A DNA stretch of 48,193 nucleotides from Zetaproteobacteria bacterium (GTDB taxonomy: Bacteria; Bdellovibrionota_B; Oligoflexia; Oligoflexales; Bog-1112): NCBI GenBank assembly GCA_947445855.1, contig CANFEH010000003.1, positions 1 to 48,193 on the forward strand. The letters are read 5' to 3'. This document shows positions 10,373-20,380 of the stretch, in pieces. Position 1 is the first letter of the stretch, and every line of letters begins with the position of its first letter. A model generated the notes under the pieces. That model did not search any database, was not told the DNA's origin, and was given only the letters and a program-made list of their open reading frames with translations. The position numbers and the translations under genes are program-made.

Positions 10373-10542
10373 AAAAAAAGTCTCTTACAGTAAATCTAAG
10401 GATTTTGAAGGCACTCTTGTAACATAAAAAAAAAAATCTCTCTATGGTGATTAGCATTTAGGAATAGATTTTAAAGAATAGCTGAGAGAAACTGCTACAA
10501 CAAAAAAAGAGCTTTAAAACACTTTTTAAGGAGGAACCTCTT

Positions 10543-11313
10543 ATGATATTTAGATTTTTAATTTTTATGACATTTTTTGGATTCACCGATTCAAGCTACG
10601 CAAATCAGCCTAAAGATAAAGTTGCAGATAAAAAGATTCAGCTGCCAGAAGCTTCAAAACCAGCTGAGTCACCAAAAAAAACAGAAGAGATAAAAAAGAC
10701 AAAAGACCTGACCTTAAATGAAGTTTCTGCTTATGCAAAAAGCATGGATTCAACAGCTCAAGCTATGACTCTTGAGTTCAAAGAAGAACTCTACCGCCAT
10801 GCTAGGCAAGTTACGCTCTCAAAAAAAGGGACTGCCTACTTCATAAAACCAGATCAGTTTCGTTGGGAAGTCTCACCTGCAAAACAAGATAGTGCAAAAG
10901 AAATTTGGATTTTTGATGGAAAAAATCTTTTTCAGCACAACACAAAAGAAAAACACGCAACACGCTACAGCTCAAAACTTGGAAAAAACAAGCAGCTAAA
11001 AGAACTTGTAGATATCATCACAAATTTTCGAGCTCTGCTATCTAGCTATAGCTTTGATGGAGCCAAAAAAGAAGATGAACTTGTTCACGTAAAACTGACA
11101 CCAAAACAAAAATCAGAAATTGTTTTTCTTGAGATAACTCTAAAAAAAAGAGATGCAGAAAAGAAAAAACCATTTATGCAAGGACTAACTCTTCATTTTG
11201 AAGATAAAAATAGAACGACATTTGACTTTAACCCTATGCAGGAAGAACAAGTAGCAGATAAGAGCAAACTAACACTACCAAAAGAAATAAAAATAACGGA
11301 TGCTCTCAACTAA
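10543..11313 (+). CDS. LolA-like outer-membrane lipoprotein carrier protein
   Basis: N-terminal signal-like peptide; 'GTAYFIKPDQFRWEVSPA...EIWIFDGKNLFQHN' matches the LolA pattern of an unloaded-film/Trp-rich barrel. Confidence 0.7.
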   Translation: MIFRFLIFMTFFGFTDSSYANQPKDKVADKKIQLPEASKPAESPKKTEEIKKTKDLTLNEVSAYAKSMDSTAQAMTLEFKEELYRHARQVTLSKKGTAYFIKPDQFRWEVSPAKQDSAKEIWIFDGKNLFQHNTKEKHATRYSSKLGKNKQLKELVDIITNFRALLSSYSFDGAKKEDELVHVKLTPKQKSEIVFLEITLKKRDAEKKKPFMQGLTLHFEDKNRTTFDFNPMQEEQVADKSKLTLPKEIKITDALN

Positions 11314-11365
11314 ATGTGCTCTTCGTTTTATAAAAAAAATTAACTCTGAGAGAATAAATATACAC

Positions 11366-12076
11366 ATGAAAAAATTTAAAAATTTCTTTGCAACCATTAT
11401 AACTTCTCTCCTTAGCTTTAGCTTGCAAGCAGCAGTTGAAATAGATGAAGCTTTACACGAAGCTTGTCAAAGTTTGCCTGAAGCTTCTATTCCTCTTGGA
11501 GAACTTGGTAACAAGCAGCCTGGTTTCCCAGAACTTCAACAAAAAATACAAGACTCTCTTCCAGCTGTTTTCCCAACAAAAAAAGAGGAGATAAAGGCTT
11601 TAATGACTAAGATAGGTGAGACTTTCGATTGGCAGTTTGACGAAAGTACAGGAATAGGTGGACACTTTATTTTTAATACAAAAGAAAAATTCCTTGTTAA
11701 TGCTTTTATGATCCCCTTAGGTAAAGCCATAAAATCAGAACATATTAAAGGCATGCGCTATACAACAACATATAGAACTGAGTCTGGAGTTGAACAAACT
11801 TATGATGTCAATTTCACAACCACAAAAAAACCAACAGACAAACTTACATCTCACCTTCAAGTAAAAATAGAAAACGGTATCGTGAGGAATGTGAAAAGCT
11901 ATGTATCTAGTCCAGAAGGGCAGTTTTCTAGACCACTTGGTAGAGAGCTAGCTGCGCCAGTAGGAGAAGCTATTTCATTTATGGGGCAGAAGATTAAAAA
12001 TCAAGAAATCACATCTGAAACCTTGGTCATGGTGCGTTATGTGATAGAAGATATTTCAGAAAAATCATGTGAATAA
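11366..12076 (+). CDS. hypothetical secreted protein
   Basis: ATG at 11366 gives signal peptide MKKFKNFFATIITSLLSFSLQA; no recognised domain. Confidence 0.6.
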   Translation: MKKFKNFFATIITSLLSFSLQAAVEIDEALHEACQSLPEASIPLGELGNKQPGFPELQQKIQDSLPAVFPTKKEEIKALMTKIGETFDWQFDESTGIGGHFIFNTKEKFLVNAFMIPLGKAIKSEHIKGMRYTTTYRTESGVEQTYDVNFTTTKKPTDKLTSHLQVKIENGIVRNVKSYVSSPEGQFSRPLGRELAAPVGEAISFMGQKIKNQEITSETLVMVRYVIEDISEKSCE

Positions 12077-12133
12077 ATTAAAGATATCAGCAGCAGCTTT
12101 GGAATAAAAATTTAATTTGTATTTTTTGTGAAG

Positions 12134-12210
12134 TGGTAGGAGTGCCCAGATTCGAACTGGGGACCTCTACGATGTCAACGTAGCGCTCTAACCAACTGAG
12201 CTACACCCCT
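12134..12210 (-). tRNA. tRNA-Val (anticodon GAC), CCA encoded
   Basis: Minus strand AGGGGTG TA GCTC AGTTGGTTA GAGC G CTACG TTGACAT CGTAG AGGTC CCCAG TTCGAAT CTGGG CACTCCT A CCA folds as a complete cloverleaf. Confidence 0.96.
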
Positions 12211-12277
12211 ACAAGGAAGAGAGGGCATACTAGACTTCCCTAGGCTCGAAGTCAAGAATAGTTTTGATCTTAACAGC

Positions 12278-13198
12278 TCAGTTATTAATGAAATAACCAA
12301 GACGCTTATTCATAAGAGCAAGAGATACTGCAAAATTTTCCGCAAGCTGCTTAATAAAATCTTGAGAAATATCAAGCTCTGACATCCTGTTTTTCAACTC
12401 AAGCTCTGGCACCAAAATAAGCCCTGCGAAGAGGTTGCTTTCTATCTCGAGCACTTCTTCTGGAAACTCCACATACTCTTTAATTGCTTGGTCTTTAGTG
12501 AGACAAAGGTGCCTATAAAGTTCTTTGAGAGCTAGAAACTTCATAAAAGAAGGTTGAGAACTCGGCATAGAAAATTTCAGATTTTTTTTGCGTCCATCTC
12601 GAGAATGATACTCCACCTTATAGTCTGCCTCTTGATTCTCTAATAACTCAAGGCTAGCTGAATCAAAAAGTTCATAAACTTTGCTCACAGAAAGTGGAAG
12701 GCTAAAAGGTCTTATTTTTTCTAAGATATCTTTAACAAGACTTGAGAGTGCAGAACTATTAATTTTAAACAGTTCTTCAAAAGACTTACCTTCTCCAAAT
12801 CCTCCTTGTTGCCACTTATCTGGGTATTTGAAGTAATCTTTTTTTAAGTTTTCTAAGTTTGTATTTGAAAAAGAAAAATCTCCATACCCCTTATACTCAA
12901 AAAGAGCTTCATCCAAACGGATATGCCCGGATGTGATCCCAATAAGGAGTCTTTCATCAATGCTCAAATGATCAGCAATGCTTTTTAAAATACTCAAGGT
13001 TTTTATATTTTTTTTCCCTTTTTTCCAATGACTGCAATCAGCTGGGTCATAGCCAAGAATAGAACCTACGTCTTGATCGATCACCTTCACATTCCCAGCG
13101 TAGCGCATCTCAAGAGCACGTTTACAAAATCTAAAAAGTGTTGCTGAGTGTGGATACTTGTCTTGTCTTGTATTCTTCATGGAGCTAACATCCCTCAT
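12278..13198 (-). CDS. HTH (XRE-like) protein with degenerate ImmA/IrrE-like C-terminal domain
   Basis: N-terminal 'VGSILGYDPADCSHWKKGKKNIKTLSILKSIADHL' helix-turn-helix; C-terminal 'EIESNLFAGLILVPELEL...FIKQLAENFAVSLALMNKRLGYF' resembles the ImmA/IrrE post-HExxH region. Confidence 0.55.
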   Translation of the reverse strand: MRDVSSMKNTRQDKYPHSATLFRFCKRALEMRYAGNVKVIDQDVGSILGYDPADCSHWKKGKKNIKTLSILKSIADHLSIDERLLIGITSGHIRLDEALFEYKGYGDFSFSNTNLENLKKDYFKYPDKWQQGGFGEGKSFEELFKINSSALSSLVKDILEKIRPFSLPLSVSKVYELFDSASLELLENQEADYKVEYHSRDGRKKNLKFSMPSSQPSFMKFLALKELYRHLCLTKDQAIKEYVEFPEEVLEIESNLFAGLILVPELELKNRMSELDISQDFIKQLAENFAVSLALMNKRLGYFINN

Positions 13199-13413
13199 TA
13201 GCTTTGGAATAAGTTACTCCTCCTGAGGCTTATTAAATCGTCTCATTCACACAAACTTCCTGCTGTGCGCTATCTTATGGGAATAGAAATTGGAACAATT
13301 ATCTAATATTAGAAGCAAAATTTTAACAAACGTCAATATATTGGAAAAATTTCATGAGAAATGAGGGAGAAGCTTAAAAGAAAAAAAGAGAGCGGAAACA
13401 AAAATTTTTCAGG

Positions 13414-13899
13414 CTACTTTTTCTCTTTTACCGGCTCAAGGATCACCATAGTCATAGGACCTGCGACCTTCACCATTTTACATGGAAGAGCACGAGCTAC
13501 TTTATCAATTAACTCTTGAGCACGCTCAGGCTTTTCTCTCTCGCGACCTTTTAAACGAACAGACAGTTTAACTTTGTTTCCTTTTTCAAGGAATTTGCCT
13601 ATTTTATTCGTTTTAATCTCGAGATCATTGTCAGAAATATTAATCAAAAAGCGAATTTCTTTTAAAGCACTTGTCGGCTGCTTTTTCTTGCGTGCTTTTT
13701 TCTTTTCGTATTCAATTTTTTTCGAATCCTGAATACGAACAACAGGAGGAGACACGTCTTCGCTCACAAGAACTAAATCTAAACCGCGATCTTCTGCTGC
13801 AGATAAAGCATCTCCAATGGCAATGATCTCATTTACACCTTTTCCAACAATCCTAACTTTATCTAGGCGTTTTGCGCTCTTCCTGTCTAATATTTCCAA
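13414..13899 (-). CDS. infC: translation initiation factor IF-3
   Basis: 'RGLDLVLVSEDVSPPVVRIQD', 'KEIRFLINISDNDLEIKTNKIGKFLEKGNKVKLSVRLKGRE'; TTG start with AAAGGA SD 6 nt upstream. Confidence 0.9.
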   Translation of the reverse strand: MEILDRKSAKRLDKVRIVGKGVNEIIAIGDALSAAEDRGLDLVLVSEDVSPPVVRIQDSKKIEYEKKKARKKKQPTSALKEIRFLINISDNDLEIKTNKIGKFLEKGNKVKLSVRLKGREREKPERAQELIDKVARALPCKMVKVAGPMTMVILEPVKEKK

Positions 13900-14042
13900 A
13901 AATAATCCTTTGCTTTCAACGAGTTAAAAAATTTTGGTGGGAAAAAACGAGAACTTTCCACTCAAAAAGAACCTATCATACAATAAAATCCGCTTTATAA
14001 TACACAAAAGCATCAGAAAAGACAATCTTTTAGGTCTCATTC

Positions 14043-15128
14043 TTATAAGCCCAAAGCTCTTGCAACAGCTGAACAGTGAAGTTTTCCTTCAAAAGTATTT
14101 AAACCCTTTTTGAGCGGTAAGGAAGACTCAAGGGCTCTTTCAACACCTTCGTTTGCAATTTTTAAAGCATACGGAAATGTCACATTTGTCAACGCATAGG
14201 TCGAGGTCATAGGAACTTTCCCAGGCATATTTGTCACAGCATATAAATTGACACCGCAGTGCTTATAGACAGGGTTAGCATGAGTTGTTTTCTTAATATT
14301 TTCAACACTGCCTCCCTGATCTATAGCGACATCCACCACAATAGAATCTTTTTCCATGCTTCGAAGCATTTCCTCTGTAATAAGTTTAGGCGCGCGATCT
14401 CCCGTGACAAGAACAGCGCCCACTACAAGATCTGCTTTCGTAACCTCTCTAAAAATATTTTCAGGATTGGAAGCCAACACTGTCAAACGGCTACCATACA
14501 AATCATCTAAAGCAGCTAATTTTTTTTGATCAATATCAAGAATAGTAACATGGGCACCAAGACCCATAGCCATTTTAGCTGCATTTAGACCAACAGCACC
14601 CGCTCCAATAATAGTCACCTGACCTCGTCTCACCCCTGGGACTCCACCAAGAAGAAGCCCTTTTCCTCCGTTATCTTTTTCAAGATACTGAGCACCCACT
14701 TGAATAGACATGCGACCAGCTACTTCGCTCATAGGCTGCAAGAGAGGCAAAGAGCCATCATCTAGTTGCACTGTTTCATAAGCAATACCTGTGACTTTTC
14801 GATTAAGAAGCGTTCTTGTGAGTTCAGGTTCTGCGGCTAAATGCAAATAGGTGTAGAGAATGAGCCCTGGTCTTAATAAAGAGTATTCTGACTCTACCGG
14901 TTCTTTGACTTTTACAATCATTTCAGCTCGGTCCCACACATCACAAGCTGTAGTGAGAAGTGTAGCTCCAGCTGTCTCGTACATTTCATCCAAAAAACCT
15001 GCCCCTAACCCAGCTCCTTTTTCTACACAAACCTTATGACCACAAGCAACTAGTTGCTTCACTCCAGCAGGTGTCATAGAAACACGATTTTCTCTTTCTT
15101 TGATTTCTTTTGGCACACCAACAAGCAT
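14043..15128 (-). CDS. ald: alanine dehydrogenase
   Basis: 'MLVGVPKEIKERENRVSMTPAGV', 'VTIIGAGAVGLNAAKMAMGLGAHVTILD', 'VNLYAVTNMPGKVPMTSTYALTN'. Confidence 0.97.
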   Translation of the reverse strand: MLVGVPKEIKERENRVSMTPAGVKQLVACGHKVCVEKGAGLGAGFLDEMYETAGATLLTTACDVWDRAEMIVKVKEPVESEYSLLRPGLILYTYLHLAAEPELTRTLLNRKVTGIAYETVQLDDGSLPLLQPMSEVAGRMSIQVGAQYLEKDNGGKGLLLGGVPGVRRGQVTIIGAGAVGLNAAKMAMGLGAHVTILDIDQKKLAALDDLYGSRLTVLASNPENIFREVTKADLVVGAVLVTGDRAPKLITEEMLRSMEKDSIVVDVAIDQGGSVENIKKTTHANPVYKHCGVNLYAVTNMPGKVPMTSTYALTNVTFPYALKIANEGVERALESSLPLKKGLNTFEGKLHCSAVARALGL

Positions 15129-15243
15129 AGTCTCTACTCCTCATGAAAGTGGTTCAAATCAACTCAAACTGTGATAACAGACCTCGAGCCTTCCTGTAAA
15201 TATACTGATTTTTTTTTAGCCATAGGAATTTAAGGGGGAGCAA

Positions 15244-17310
15244 CTAGAGTTTTTTCTCTCTAAATGTTAGAAAGTCAAAAGAAAGAATGCTTTGGTTCTG
15301 TTCCTTTGTTGCCATAGGAGCTAGAGATTCTAGTTCAAACCGAATTTTTAGTATTTCTTCTTTAGCTTTTACAAGAGGAAGAGTAATAAAAATTGGTTTT
15401 ATAGGAAACTGTAATTTTTTCTTTAACTCTTCATTCACATAAATATTCACACGCACAGGAGGCTCTTTTGTGATGTCTTTTGTATCTGGTAGGATATAAA
15501 AAGAAAAAATTCCTTCTGCATTGTTTTTAACTAGGAATGATCTTTCTACAGAAACAATCTGTTTTTCTGAGCTACCTCTAAGAGGCTTTAATTTCAACAT
15601 AGCATAAGCTTTTTGGAAAAAATTATCTTCAAATTTCACTTTTAGATGGGAGCATTCTTTTTTTGATATGGATTCAGAACACGTTGGCTCTGAAAAAGTT
15701 CTCATATCAAAAATCTTGTAATCTGTTTTTGGAAAAAAGAAAAGAAAACTAAAAACAAGAAGAGATAAAATCAAAGCAAGAAGAATAGGGCCTTTTAAAT
15801 CTAATCTTAAAGATGAGGTATTTTCTTTTTTTGAGAAAATAGAACCAAAAACACCTGAGACTATCATCCCCCAAGGGGCCCAGCAAAGATAAAAGTAACG
15901 AGGTTGAACTTCTCCCACTAAACCAAGAGCTAAACAAAAGACACTTACATAAATAAGAGGAAGATAAACTTTTTCATTGAGCCTCCTAAAGAAAACTGCA
16001 TCTATAAAATAATAGAAAAAAGAAATTAAGAGCAAAACAGAAAATATTTTCAAATAAAGATCGTTTGCTCTTTTAAAATTTTGACTTATTTGCGTTTGTT
16101 CAACTTTCTCTACCCCCTTAAGACGAGAGTCGTAAAAAATATTTAAACCTATATAGCGCATGCCTTGAGTCAAACGAGCAGTATAATTTTCAAATCTATT
16201 ATGACCATTATAATAAAGATCTGAGCCTAAAATAGATTTTAAATAAAACTTGAGGTCTTCAATTCTTAGTGACTGATCTTGCTTATTGTTATTAATGATT
16301 GTCTTAGCATAAGACTGCCAAAAGATATTAGCATCGCTCCATCTTCCTCTAGAAAAACTATGCCCGTGATTAAAATAAGTTCCGTATTGTCTACCAATTT
16401 TATGAGGCTCTAAAATTCCACCATCTCGCAAAGAAAAAACCACATTTTTTACTACTACACCTTGAATAATCAAAAGGAAAAAAAGTACTAAAAATTTTAA
16501 TCGAGTGGACTTTTCTTTGCTTTTTAATAAAAAACAAAATGTTAACAGCAAAAAAGTAAACCAAGGAATCACAAAAATCCCGCGATTAACCTCTGTAAGC
16601 AGTCCAAAGAAAGTTAAAGAAAAAAATAGCAGGATAAACCAAATAATTTGAGTTCGCAGATTTAAGTCTATTAAAAAACTAAGTACAAACAAATAAGCAA
16701 CAGCATAAAAGCTTCCAGAAATATCTTGAGAAGGAATAAGAGATGCAAAATAAAACTCAGGAACAAAAGACAATATTAAAAAGCATAAAAGACCTGCAAA
16801 AGAAGATTGCCACCTTCTTACCATAGAAGCACACATCAAATTTTGAAGTGTTATAACTGTGATATTAAAAACTTTAAAAACACTAGCAGAAGTACCAAAA
16901 AGATAAACAAGCGGAACCAAGTACGTTGTTGCTCTTTCTTTTGGTAAAGACTCTGGACGGCTCCACCCATTCTGAGAAACGTCAAGAGCATAATTCCACA
17001 TCGTTCTAAAGTCGCTATAAAAATCTTGCTCATAAGAAAAAACAAACAGGTAACGAAAGATCCATGTGATAACTGCCAAAGATAAAAGTATTGGTAAATA
17101 ATTTTTATCTGTCACTTTTTTTGAGAGAAAAAAAACAAAAAAAATAGATATTAGTAATATAAAAAAAATCTCTATTTTTAATGATGGAACTACCTGGTAA
17201 ACATAAAAAGAAGGTACAAGACCTCCAAGGAGAACAATTAAAACGAGACCAGCTATGCATATACTTTTTACAGAAGGTAAGAAAAAACCTTCTAAGAGTT
17301 TTATCCCCAT
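15244..17310 (-). CDS. multi-pass membrane protein, possibly glycosyltransferase family 39/ArnT-like
   Basis: 688 aa, about a dozen hydrophobic segments and a soluble C-terminal tail; overall PMT-like architecture, no strict motif. Confidence 0.5.
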   Translation of the reverse strand: MGIKLLEGFFLPSVKSICIAGLVLIVLLGGLVPSFYVYQVVPSLKIEIFFILLISIFFVFFLSKKVTDKNYLPILLSLAVITWIFRYLFVFSYEQDFYSDFRTMWNYALDVSQNGWSRPESLPKERATTYLVPLVYLFGTSASVFKVFNITVITLQNLMCASMVRRWQSSFAGLLCFLILSFVPEFYFASLIPSQDISGSFYAVAYLFVLSFLIDLNLRTQIIWFILLFFSLTFFGLLTEVNRGIFVIPWFTFLLLTFCFLLKSKEKSTRLKFLVLFFLLIIQGVVVKNVVFSLRDGGILEPHKIGRQYGTYFNHGHSFSRGRWSDANIFWQSYAKTIINNNKQDQSLRIEDLKFYLKSILGSDLYYNGHNRFENYTARLTQGMRYIGLNIFYDSRLKGVEKVEQTQISQNFKRANDLYLKIFSVLLLISFFYYFIDAVFFRRLNEKVYLPLIYVSVFCLALGLVGEVQPRYFYLCWAPWGMIVSGVFGSIFSKKENTSSLRLDLKGPILLALILSLLVFSFLFFFPKTDYKIFDMRTFSEPTCSESISKKECSHLKVKFEDNFFQKAYAMLKLKPLRGSSEKQIVSVERSFLVKNNAEGIFSFYILPDTKDITKEPPVRVNIYVNEELKKKLQFPIKPIFITLPLVKAKEEILKIRFELESLAPMATKEQNQSILSFDFLTFREKKL

Positions 17311-17332
17311 GAATTTCCTTTTTCTTTAAATT

Positions 17333-18127
17333 TTATGGGTTGACTTGAAGCTTAAGTCCATCATAAGCAAAGAAAATATTTTTAGACAAGTTTAAAGAAT
17401 GAGTTTTGTGATCAACTTGATGAGATAAGTGTGTCAGATAACCTTCTTTGACTTCTAGTTTTTTAAAAATTTCAATGGTTTCTGGGATAGAACTATGTGT
17501 CCCATGAGGTTTATAAGTAGGAGCACTTGCAATCATCACCTCAATCTTTCCTTTCCATTTTTCAATAAGCTCTTCTGGAAAAGTTTTGAAATCTGTTGCG
17601 TACAAAAAAGAACCAAGCTTAAAGAGAGTTGAATTCGTAGAACCATGAGGAAGAGAAGCCGTTTCAATAAAAGGATCTGTAAAATCTTCCAAGAGTTCTT
17701 CTTTGGTAAGAAACTCAAGGCTTGGTTTAATTCCTGCATAACCAGTGTCACGGAACATGTAGTAGAAACGATCTCGCAACTCAATTTCATGATCAGGATC
17801 AGCCCAAACTTTCATAGTCTTTCGTTCGCGAAAAAAAAGAGGGCGCAAATCATCCAAACCATGACAATGATCAGCGTGAGTGTGAGTAAAAAAAACATAA
17901 TCAATAGAATGGATATTTTCACGCAAAAGCTGCTCACGCAAATCTGGTGTTGTATCTATTAAAATATTACGACCTAATTTTTTGTCAGAAATAAAAATAG
18001 AAGAACGTAAACGCTTATTATAAGGGGATGTGCTTTTACAAATATCACAAGAGCAACCTATAACAGGAACCCCTGTGGAAGTTCCAGAACCAAGAACAGT
18101 GACTTCAAAACGAGTTGAGTTTGACAT
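17333..18127 (-). CDS. MBL-fold metal-dependent hydrolase (PhnP-like)
   Basis: 'LGSGTSTGVPVIGCSCDIC', 'FFTHTHADHCHGLDDLRPLFF', 'YLTHLSHQVDH'. Confidence 0.88.
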   Translation of the reverse strand: MSNSTRFEVTVLGSGTSTGVPVIGCSCDICKSTSPYNKRLRSSIFISDKKLGRNILIDTTPDLREQLLRENIHSIDYVFFTHTHADHCHGLDDLRPLFFRERKTMKVWADPDHEIELRDRFYYMFRDTGYAGIKPSLEFLTKEELLEDFTDPFIETASLPHGSTNSTLFKLGSFLYATDFKTFPEELIEKWKGKIEVMIASAPTYKPHGTHSSIPETIEIFKKLEVKEGYLTHLSHQVDHKTHSLNLSKNIFFAYDGLKLQVNP

Positions 18128-18144
18128 GAAAAAAAACCGATTTA

Positions 18145-20340
18145 TTAAATACTATGATCATAACGAAAAGACCCTTGCCCTTTAATTGTTGTGATTTTTT
18201 TTATCTTTTTCCCATCAACTTTCCTTAGTCCATAGGATTTGAAATCTACAATAACTTGTAAAAAGCCTGAGTCTTTATCCACTCCTTTTACAATACCAGA
18301 TTTGTATTGTTCATGGTAGACAAGCTCACCTGAGCTAAATGTTTTTTCTTCTTCTTTTTCAAGAGGGTAAGATTTCAGGTCTCTTGAAAAGCACTCACTT
18401 GGTATTTCTGTCAAAAAACGAGACACTGGATAACTCAGCCAGTTATTAAGAACTCGACGACGAACTGCTGTGAGAAGAACTAGTTTTTTTTGAGCCCTTG
18501 TCATTCCCACATAAAAAAGCCTTCTTTCCTCTTCTAATTGAAAAGGGTCATTCATGCTGTTTGTATGAGGAATTAATCCGTCTTCAACCCCAATGATAAA
18601 AACTTTTAAAAACTCTAGTCCTTTAGCAGCGTGAAGCGTCATCAAATGAACAGATTCTCTGAGTTCTCTATCTTCTTCAACAAAAGAATCTTCTACTTTT
18701 TCATTATCAACTAAAGCGGTTTCTTTAAGCCAATCTGCAAGACGAGGACGAGAGTTTTCTTCCGCATAATCACTGATCGCTGATCCAAGCTCATGAATAT
18801 TAGAAAGCTTGTCTTGAAACTGATCCGGATATTTTTTTTCGATATAAGCTCTGTAATCTATTTTTTGTAAAAGTTCTCCCAAAAACTTTTCTAAAATATT
18901 TTGATCCAAGTAACTTCTTAAAGTTTCTATGAGAGAAATAAAATTTTTTAATTTAAGATTTGCGCGCGTTTTTTCTTCTTTTCTTAAAAGCTCACAAGTG
19001 CTTTCATAAAGAGAAAGGTCTGAATCTCGAGCTATGCTTTCAACAGTTTCTAAGGCTTTTTCGCCAATCCCTCTAGGAGGTAAGTTAACGATCCGTCTAA
19101 AAGAAACATCGTCATCTTTATTCACAAGCAAACGACAGTACGCTAAAAGATCCTTTATTTCCACACGATCATAAAAACGTAAAGACCCGTAAATCCTGTA
19201 GGGGATCTTCTTTTTTATAAGAGCCTCCTCTATTTGACGTGACTGTGCATTGGTCCTATAAAGAATAGCTACGTTATTGTAAGAATAAAGTTTTTTATCT
19301 TCTACGATACTATCTGCTATAAACCACGACTCTGTTTCAGCGTCATACTCATTTTTTAACTCAATTAATTCACCAAACTCTCTATCTGTCCAAAGAGTTT
19401 TTGGGCTTCTTGTCTTGTTTTTTGAAATCATCTGACTAGCAGCTTTAACAATACACCCAGAACTCCTGTAGTTTTGCTCTAGATGATACACCTCTGCACT
19501 TGGGTAGTACTTATGAAAATCTATAATATTTTGAGGATTAGCCCCTCTCCAAGAATATATAGACTGATCATCATCTCCTACTACAAAAAGATTCTTGCTT
19601 TTATTCACAAGCAGGTTAATCAAAGAAAATTGTGTCTGATTAGTATCCTGGTACTCATCTATTAGAATATATTTAAAACGAAGTTGCAGTGTCTCTCTCA
19701 CAAGCTTATGACTTCTCAACAGTATTAACATATTCATAAGAAGATCATTAAAGTCCATTGCATTACAGCTAATAAGATAAGATTGATATCTCTTATAAAC
19801 ATCTACTCCCATAGGTGGAAAAAAATTAGGATCATGAGCTATCAACTTTTCCACTTCCATTGGCAAGGACGCATAAGTTTTTGCACGACTAATAGCATTC
19901 AAATAAACTCTTGGAGACTCCCCCGAGAGATCTTCTTTATAGTTTTTTAAAATTGATTTTATAGCCTGCAAAGAATCTTTATCATCATAGATAGTAAAAT
20001 CTGAAGTAAACCCAAGCTCTCTAGAAAATTCTCTTAACCAACGAGCACACACTGAGTGAAAAGTCCCTAGTCTAGCCTGTTGTAAGAGTGGATCAATCGC
20101 AACTAGTCTTTCTCGCATTTCTTTAGCAGCTTTATTTGTAAAGGTCACAGCTAGAATGCTACTTGCTGGTACTCCTTCACTGACAAGAGAGGCAATTCTT
20201 GTGATAATAACTCGTGTTTTTCCACTTCCAGCTCCTGCAAAGACAACAGCAGGACCTTCTTTATGGAGAGCTGCTTTTTTTTGATCGGAGTTTAAACTTT
20301 CAATTCTACTTCTAATTTCATTACGGTTAAGAGACACCAT
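18145..20340 (-). CDS. UvrD/PcrA-type ATP-dependent DNA helicase
   Basis: 'FAGAGSGKTRVIITRIA', 'DEYQDTN', 'VVGDDDQSIYSWRGA', 'LEQNYRSSG', 'TLHAAKGLEFLKVFIIG', C-terminal KK...VDGKKIKKI. Confidence 0.95.
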   Translation of the reverse strand: MVSLNRNEIRSRIESLNSDQKKAALHKEGPAVVFAGAGSGKTRVIITRIASLVSEGVPASSILAVTFTNKAAKEMRERLVAIDPLLQQARLGTFHSVCARWLREFSRELGFTSDFTIYDDKDSLQAIKSILKNYKEDLSGESPRVYLNAISRAKTYASLPMEVEKLIAHDPNFFPPMGVDVYKRYQSYLISCNAMDFNDLLMNMLILLRSHKLVRETLQLRFKYILIDEYQDTNQTQFSLINLLVNKSKNLFVVGDDDQSIYSWRGANPQNIIDFHKYYPSAEVYHLEQNYRSSGCIVKAASQMISKNKTRSPKTLWTDREFGELIELKNEYDAETESWFIADSIVEDKKLYSYNNVAILYRTNAQSRQIEEALIKKKIPYRIYGSLRFYDRVEIKDLLAYCRLLVNKDDDVSFRRIVNLPPRGIGEKALETVESIARDSDLSLYESTCELLRKEEKTRANLKLKNFISLIETLRSYLDQNILEKFLGELLQKIDYRAYIEKKYPDQFQDKLSNIHELGSAISDYAEENSRPRLADWLKETALVDNEKVEDSFVEEDRELRESVHLMTLHAAKGLEFLKVFIIGVEDGLIPHTNSMNDPFQLEEERRLFYVGMTRAQKKLVLLTAVRRRVLNNWLSYPVSRFLTEIPSECFSRDLKSYPLEKEEEKTFSSGELVYHEQYKSGIVKGVDKDSGFLQVIVDFKSYGLRKVDGKKIKKITTIKGQGSFRYDHSI

Positions 20341-20380
20341 GAGTTACGCGTTCCAGGTAAGATATGGGGGGAAAAGTTTT

